Shown here: one piece after another, positions 58,836 through 64,000 of the stretch
Layout: every line of letters begins with the position of its first letter
Numbering within the stretch: position 1 is the stretch's first letter
From: JAXMBN01 sp046349875
GTDB taxonomy: Bacteria; Planctomycetota; Planctomycetia; Pirellulales; Pirellulaceae
Reading direction: 5' to 3'
DNA length: 64,000 nucleotides
Assembly: GCA_046349875.1 (NCBI GenBank)
Contig: JAXMBN010000009.1
Coordinates: 62,001 to 126,000, forward strand
Translations under genes and position numbers: made by a program
The notes under the pieces: generated by a model
What the model saw: only the letters and a program-made list of their open reading frames with translations
Databases searched by the model: none
Told to the model about the DNA's origin: nothing

Positions 58836-61345
58836 TTACTCGTAGCGTAGTGATTGGGTCAATGCAATTCGAGTCGCACGTTCGGCGGGTAGCCATGAAG
58901 CAGTCATGGCAGTTACCAAGGCTAGCCCCAAACTTCCAATCGCTAGCCAAGGACGCATCCCGAATTCGATCTCGTGTCCGATTGCCGTGTACGTTGAAAG
59001 GTTGATAAGGTAAGCCGTGAGGATTCCCATGCTGGCGCCAGGCACGAACCCAGTCAATCCAAGTAACAATGCTTGAGCAAAAATCATGCGTCGAATTTGA
59101 TGCCGCGTCATCGTGACCACGCGAAGCAATCCAATTTCTCGCGTCTGTTCGAGAATGTTCATCGTGAGCGTATTGATCAAGCCAAAAGCAGCGATGATCG
59201 CCCCCAAAGCCAACAATCCCCACAAGCCGCCGTTCACTCCATTCGACAAGCTACGAATCATCTCGACCAATTCGGCGTTCGATTGAAGCAGCAAACCATG
59301 TTCGTCGCTCAACGCTTTCAATTTGGCCTCAACAGTTGATCGCTTCTCCGAATTCACTCGGATGATATAGGCATCTTGTCCTTCGACATGAAACAGCTTT
59401 TCACCAAAACTGCGTTGCAGGTAGACCGTCAATCCTCCGGCGATATAGTCATTGACGATTCCTGCGATGCGGAGATCTTTTTTCCTTCCATCGTGTCCAG
59501 TTGTAGCGTGTCATCGACGTGCAGTTTTAGTCGTTCGGCCAAAACACTTCCCACGACGATCGAGCCGTCTTGAACACGATTGGCCAAGATACGGCGTCCC
59601 CTTCGGTTACATCGAAATAGACTTCATCGGCGTCGCGAAACTCGCGAATGACAACGATAACCGAGTGCTCTCCAGTACGTGCACTGACGAATCGCAATGA
59701 GTCGAGACTCAATTCCATCCATGTCCCGTAGCTTCTGATCGAACTCGGCCGGAAGACTCGCGGCCTTTCCCGATGCCAAATCCGGCATGGCAGCTCGGAC
59801 GAAATAATCGCCAACAATCGCTTTGGAGCACCAGAGATCCACATCGCGAATATTGTCCATGATCGTCCATGCTAAACCGATTCCCGTGCTGATGGCAATA
59901 AAGAGGACGGACGTGGTTAAAGCTGTACGACTTCGATGCCGCATCAACTGACGGTGCGCAAGCTTGGCTTCGATTCCTAGAAAAGGCGCGAGCACCCACT
60001 GGGTCACTCGCGACACAGGAAGCAACAAGCGAGGTAAAAGGAATACCGATCCAAATAGGAGAGCCACCGAGCCCGGTATCGACCATTTCATCGACAACCA
60101 TCCCATCATGCAACCCAGGTGGAATCCAATTCCCAAAGCGGTGATGGCAAGCCCCACGTAGAGACTTTTGCCCCGAGACGATTCGATTTCGCGAGCCGTC
60201 ATGACTTGCATCGCTTCGGCCGGAGACAAAAGTCCAGCTCGCCGAGCCGGGACAAATGCACCTACCAGTGCGATGCCGATTCCAAACAGCGAAGCGACAA
60301 CAAATGGTTGCCATGAGAGCCGCGGTGCTGGTAGGTCGGTTTGAATGACCTGCGACGTGGCTTGCGTCAAAAAATGCGCTCCAACAATACCGATGGCGAT
60401 GCCAACCAGCGATCCAATCACTCCCAAGAAAAAAGCCTCGTGCAATATGAACTCGGTAATCTGACGCCGTGTTGATCCAATGGCTCGAAGGATCCCCAGT
60501 TGCCTGCGTCGCTCTCCCACTGCCATCTGAAAGGTGTTGTAGATGATAAAGACGGCGATAATCAGAGCGAATGTCGTTGCCAGTCGCAGTGCTTGTTCTG
60601 TCGCATTGCGAGCTTGCTCTGCGATTTGGTTATCTTGTTTTGGTGATTGAGCATACAGTCCCGTAGGGAGCATCGCACTCAGGTTCGACTTCACCTTGTC
60701 CAACTCGGCGGGATTCTGAACCATCAACTCAATCTTGTCGATCCTTCCTCGGGTTCGAAACCGAGACTGAACAGCATCCAGCGGCGCAAATACAATGCCT
60801 CCTTGTGCAAGGGACGAAGCCCCTTTCAGTTTATAGAAACCAACAACCTTCCATTCCTTGAGACCTGCCGCTGCGAGTAGCTTCACCTCATCGCCGAGTT
60901 TCATCGACAGCGAACGCGCTGTTTGCTCGTCGACGATGAGCTCAAAGTCTTGGTCGAACATCCGCCCTTGTGTCACGATCTTAGGTCGCAACACTTCATC
61001 CGACGCGGGATCGATACCCATGACTTGAGTGCGGACCCGAAGATCGCCAAAGAACATGACGGTCGATCGATAAAGACTCGGTACTGCAGCCTGGATCCCT
61101 GGCTGAGCCCGAACCAAATCGATGACATCCCCTTCAAATCCCGCATTGCTCTCGGAAGCAATCTCGAGATGCGCTTTGCCAGAAACGGACTCGAACATGG
61201 CATTCTGTGCTTGGCGTACAGTGGTCGACGTCAGATTGACGGCCACCACTGCAGCGGAACCAATCACAATGCTCATCAGCGTCAACAGAACACGAAGAGG
61301 TCGATTCCGAAATTCGCTGTAACTCAATCTCCACAAACGAAACAT
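58836..61345 (-). pseudogene. FtsX/MacB-type ABC permease, about three frameshifts in the middle
   Basis: From ATG 61345 (GAGGAA before it) the frame runs to 59624: N-terminal helix RVLLTLMSIVIGSAAVVAVN, MacB-like outer domain, FtsX core (QLGILRAIGSTRRQITEFIL), then a second TM set. The middle continues in a second frame (LDSLRFVSARTGEHSVIVV, near 59698), a third (RRILANRVQDGSIVVGSVLA, near 59592), and after an A6 run (59478-59483) a fourth segment ILEQTREIGLLRVVTMTRHQ to the stop at 58836. About 840 residues with two FtsX domains, like lipoprotein or toxin exporters. Its ATPase is not found beside it. Probably intact in reality. Confidence 0.82.
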
Positions 61346-61828
61346 GCGTTCCTCGCCGGGACGCGTCCATGCCAATAGGGATCGTCAAACCTTGCCGCGC
61401 GATTCCAATTCGCTGTCGGCTCTCAAAACGTTCTAGTATACCGCGCCACCGCTCCATCGGAGAGGTCCGCTTGGGGGACCTTTTTTGAGACAAGCGGATC
61501 GAAAGGGATCTATGTCGGTTCGATGAAAAACACCGGCTCCTCGCAGACATACCATTTGACCAGTGGACTTCTCGATCGCAACGTAGCAAACTCGCCTCAA
61601 TTGTTACATCCTACCGATAGAAAGACACTGACGCTGAGTCTTGCGGTTTACGGTTCTATTTCCACAGGCTTTGCACGCAATGGCAAATAGGCTGAATCTA
61701 TTACTTCCATTTTCCGATTCGAGACAAAAGATCTCAAATTCTTTGAAAACCTCACGGTGACTTCCTATTCATTTGCAGTCCACTCATCGTGATACTCCAC
61801 TTATTCGCTGATACAAGGATGTAAAGCG
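61346..61828. other. Non-coding gap with one hairpin
   Basis: No gene is supported. AGGTCC (61463-61468) pairs with GGACCT (61476-61481) followed by T6, a terminator-like hairpin on the plus strand with no plus-strand gene before it. The divergent promoters of the permease and the DUF4105-like gene must lie here; no clear boxes seen. No palindromes of the REP type are present. Confidence 0.5.
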
Positions 61829-62734
61829 ATGGCAATTAGCAAACGACAACTCGGTCGAATCCTATTGGCCCTGTTGTCTTTGTTCATCCACTTTGGATGC
61901 CGGAGTTTTGGTCCTCCTTATCATCTACGACCATCCAACGATCGCGATTGGATTGTTGAACATGGAAGGATACCTCACGTTGCTTTCGACGATAACTGGA
62001 TCCACTTATGCAATGTACGCGACTTCCACCATACGGGCAAAGAATGCTTTCACCCTTGCTATCGCCACATCTCTATCGATAGCTGTTCGATCGAAACTGT
62101 GGATCTCTTTATTAGCTATCCGGTCCGCGACCCAAGTCCATTCGCGCATACGTTCCTCAGTTTTGGAACGAAAGATTCGGAAGATTTCTATATCCTATCG
62201 GTGGAAGCACGCCGTGAAAAAGGAGAGAAGTACCAACCCATTGCAGGCATGATGCGAAAATTCGATCTCATCTATGTCATTGCAACCGAACGAGACATGC
62301 TCGATCAGCGCGCTCACTGGAATGAGGAAAAAGTCCATCGCTACCCCATTCAAGTCGAACCCCGCCATGCGCGTTCCCTCTTTGTCGACATGCTTCACCA
62401 AGTTCAAGAACTCGAAACCGATCCTCAGTTCTACAATACCGTCAAAAACAATTGTACCAGCAACCTTCTCAAGCATGCCGAAGAGATCGGCAATCGGAAC
62501 TTTCCAGATCGAATCATTGCCATCATGCCAGGTTACGCCGATCGCTTTTTGCAACGAATGAACCTCATCGATGACAGTTATCCAATTCGATGCCTTCACT
62601 CCTACTCGCTCATCAATCCGCTTGTGAGTGCCTATCGATGCGATCCGGATTTTTCGCGTCGCATCCGCGGGATCAGCGCCGATGACCACGTTGCGAAAGC
62701 ATCACTCGATCCAGTATCCGCCCTAGTTCGTTGA
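61829..62734 (+). CDS. Lipoprotein with Lnb-N/DUF4105-like domain
   Basis: 301 residues. Lipobox-like LFIHFGC at about 19-25. The domain shows DRDWIVEHGRIPHVAFDDNW, NVRDFHHTGKECFHPCYRHI, SYPVRDPSPFAHTFLSFG, SVEARREKGEKYQPIAGMMR, LIYVIATERDMLDQRAHW and NTVKNNCTSNLLKHAEEIGN, close to the DUF4105/Lnb N-terminal periplasmic domain, which carries a conserved His and Cys (a papain-like arrangement). The family may act on lipids or lipoproteins in the envelope; in E. coli-type genomes it is part of lipoprotein N-acyl transfer proteins. Substrate here unknown. Confidence 0.75.
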   Translation: MAISKRQLGRILLALLSLFIHFGCRSFGPPYHLRPSNDRDWIVEHGRIPHVAFDDNWIHLCNVRDFHHTGKECFHPCYRHISIDSCSIETVDLFISYPVRDPSPFAHTFLSFGTKDSEDFYILSVEARREKGEKYQPIAGMMRKFDLIYVIATERDMLDQRAHWNEEKVHRYPIQVEPRHARSLFVDMLHQVQELETDPQFYNTVKNNCTSNLLKHAEEIGNRNFPDRIIAIMPGYADRFLQRMNLIDDSYPIRCLHSYSLINPLVSAYRCDPDFSRRIRGISADDHVAKASLDPVSALVR

Positions 62735-62816
62735 ACACATTCCGAAGTCGCTCGGTAATGAATGCAAGTCGATCGAACTCCATTCATCGTTGAACGCACT
62801 TCATCAAAATAACGCT

Positions 62817-63968
62817 CTAGCGCACTTCAGGCGTTTCCTGCTGAATAACGCCTGAAGGAACAGGTGGCAATCGTTTTTGCAATTCTTCTAGGATGAGTGT
62901 CCAGTAACGCAAGTCATTATCGACCGGCCAAGGCTTCAGTCGGCGTTGCTCTGGAGGCAGATCTTTCAAGATGAGTTGCTGGACGTCACGCAGGATCGGC
63001 ATGCAATCTCCATAATACGAATGGCCCAACAAATCCGTATCGATATCGGATGCATCAACGGTATCGACCCCAACGGTTACGAGAGCACCTTGGCTGGAAT
63101 CACCTGCACGTGGTGAATCATTGAACGTTTTTGAAGCCAACAACGCCCAATCATTTTTAGAACAATACAAAGTTGTTCGGTTGGCCGTTCGGATCAATCG
63201 TGGAGCCAACTGAGTGCGGAAGACATCGCGGTCGATATCCGGTGCAGCCAGAATAATCTGATCAAAGATTCGGCCTTGATCTCCAAGTTCGGCGATCGCC
63301 CTGCATGTTGCGTCTGCACCCATGCTATGAGCAATCACGTGGATGCGATCCGCCTTGCTCCTTTGCGCAACGTCGATCAAGAATTGCTTGATCATATACC
63401 GACTGAACTCGATTTCATTCCGATCCGAAAAATAGTGGCGGATACTAGCGCGGGATGGCCAACTGAAGAAAATCGGTACGCCTTCAAACTGCAAATCGTA
63501 ACAGATCTGGGCCGTCCGTTTGGCGGCATTCTCAAAAGTGACATTGAACCCATGAATGAATACGAAACAGGAACGGTCGTCTTTGGGTAGGGTACTAAGT
63601 CGATTGCGAATCGCAGCAAAGTAGGCATCTGCCTCTAAAGTCTCGGTCTTTTGAAGAACCACATGTTCTTGTTCATCCTCAGGTCCTAGTGTGGGCGACT
63701 CGACCTCTCCAATCTTGTGCGTCGGTGGAATAGAGACGTTGCATATTCCGTAGTACATTTGATTCGACGAATCTCGCCGACCACCAAACCGCGGCCCCGT
63801 TCCGATACGCCATCGATCCAGCAATTCACTTCGAAAGAGAACCAAGGCCCAAATACTTCCACAGAGAAAGATCGCGACGACGCTGATTCCCAAACATCCC
63901 ATTTTGTGGTTGGACTTCCCTGGCCACAAACTCCAAACACAAGCCAGAACCATTCCGATCGCGACCAT
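62817..63968 (-). CDS. DUF900-like alpha/beta hydrolase, possibly N-terminally incomplete
   Basis: 383 residues from ATG 63968, but the frame stays open to the window edge, so the start may lie outside. Two membrane segments come first (MVAIGMVLACVWSLWPG, VVAIFLCGSIWALVLFRSEL). The catalytic domain has CFVFIHGFNVTFENAAKRTA, GVPIFFSWPSRASIRHYFSD, and DRIHVIAHSMGADATCRAIA with the nucleophile elbow HSMGAD. DUF900 proteins are lipase/esterase relatives of unknown substrate, here facing the membrane. Stop is 82 bases from the convergent DUF4105-like gene. Confidence 0.8.
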   Translation of the reverse strand: MVAIGMVLACVWSLWPGKSNHKMGCLGISVVAIFLCGSIWALVLFRSELLDRWRIGTGPRFGGRRDSSNQMYYGICNVSIPPTHKIGEVESPTLGPEDEQEHVVLQKTETLEADAYFAAIRNRLSTLPKDDRSCFVFIHGFNVTFENAAKRTAQICYDLQFEGVPIFFSWPSRASIRHYFSDRNEIEFSRYMIKQFLIDVAQRSKADRIHVIAHSMGADATCRAIAELGDQGRIFDQIILAAPDIDRDVFRTQLAPRLIRTANRTTLYCSKNDWALLASKTFNDSPRAGDSSQGALVTVGVDTVDASDIDTDLLGHSYYGDCMPILRDVQQLILKDLPPEQRRLKPWPVDNDLRYWTLILEELQKRLPPVPSGVIQQETPEVR

Positions 63969-64000
63969 GGGATAAAAGAGAACTCGACTCCATGGCGGCT

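Noticed and set aside
61463..61486. Hairpin with T6 as a terminator of a real gene
   Set aside because: No plus-strand gene lies before it, so it is noted only within the gap entry.

Overview
The window looks like a chromosomal piece of a planctomycete of the Pirellulaceae/Rhodopirellula type. Evidence: secreted proteins with planctomycete-type tails (2113-3225), a TIGR03009-like secreted protein (3418-4584), PQQ-type propellers opening with WPQWRGQNRDG, many signal-peptide proteins with Gln/Pro-rich tails, few strong Shine-Dalgarno sites, TTG starts, and clouds of GGGGACAGTCCCC palindromes between genes. Base composition is moderate and I see no large foreign island.

Layout. 1-5 kb: a TPR fragment, a small secreted protein, an ATP-grasp enzyme and two secreted proteins. 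5-13 kb: ribosomal protein L33 (rpmG, too short for usual ORF callers), recJ, hflX, a sugar isomerase-like TIM barrel, an unknown protein with an alpha/beta hydrolase. 12-21 kb: a propeller-amidohydrolase, a small HELGH membrane peptidase, an L-lactate permease, an anti-sigma-like membrane protein. 21-32 kb: moaB, two propeller proteins, then a surface/envelope run (coiled-coil PQA-repeat protein, TPR protein, Wza-type export protein, LpoB-like lipoprotein, COG3014-like lipoprotein). 32-42 kb, minus strand: acs, radical SAM/SPASM-like enzyme, MoxR AAA ATPase, helical plus beta-rich protein, metallopeptidase-vWA protein, a small helical protein and a PaaK-like adenylating enzyme. The last six are tightly packed and form the most interesting unit in the window, a MoxR-vWA system with a radical SAM enzyme and an AMP-forming ligase. 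42-46 kb: a REP-associated tyrosine transposase (RAYT), a lipoprotein and an IS3-type element. 46-54 kb: folP, proA, fliM, accD, an apparently dead histidine-phosphatase-like protein, rpe, an HPS/KGPDC-type decarboxylase-fold protein and a Zn alcohol dehydrogenase. 54-64 kb: a one-module NRPS (C-A-T-TE), a tRNA-Gly-like gene, a large FtsX-type permease, a DUF4105-like lipoprotein and a DUF900-like hydrolase.

Two features run through the whole window. First, at least 30 copies of GGGGAC(A/T)GTCCCC lie in six intergenic clusters; the RAYT gene directly beside one cluster is the obvious candidate for spreading them. Second, at least nine otherwise well-conserved genes are broken by one-base indels or single stop codons, several in homopolymers. 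In most cases the correct continuation can be read in another frame, which points to sequence/assembly errors more than to decay, although the A9 run at 23826-23834 and the A7 run in the IS element could be real slippage sites. For these genes I give the full extent of the recognisable coding region.
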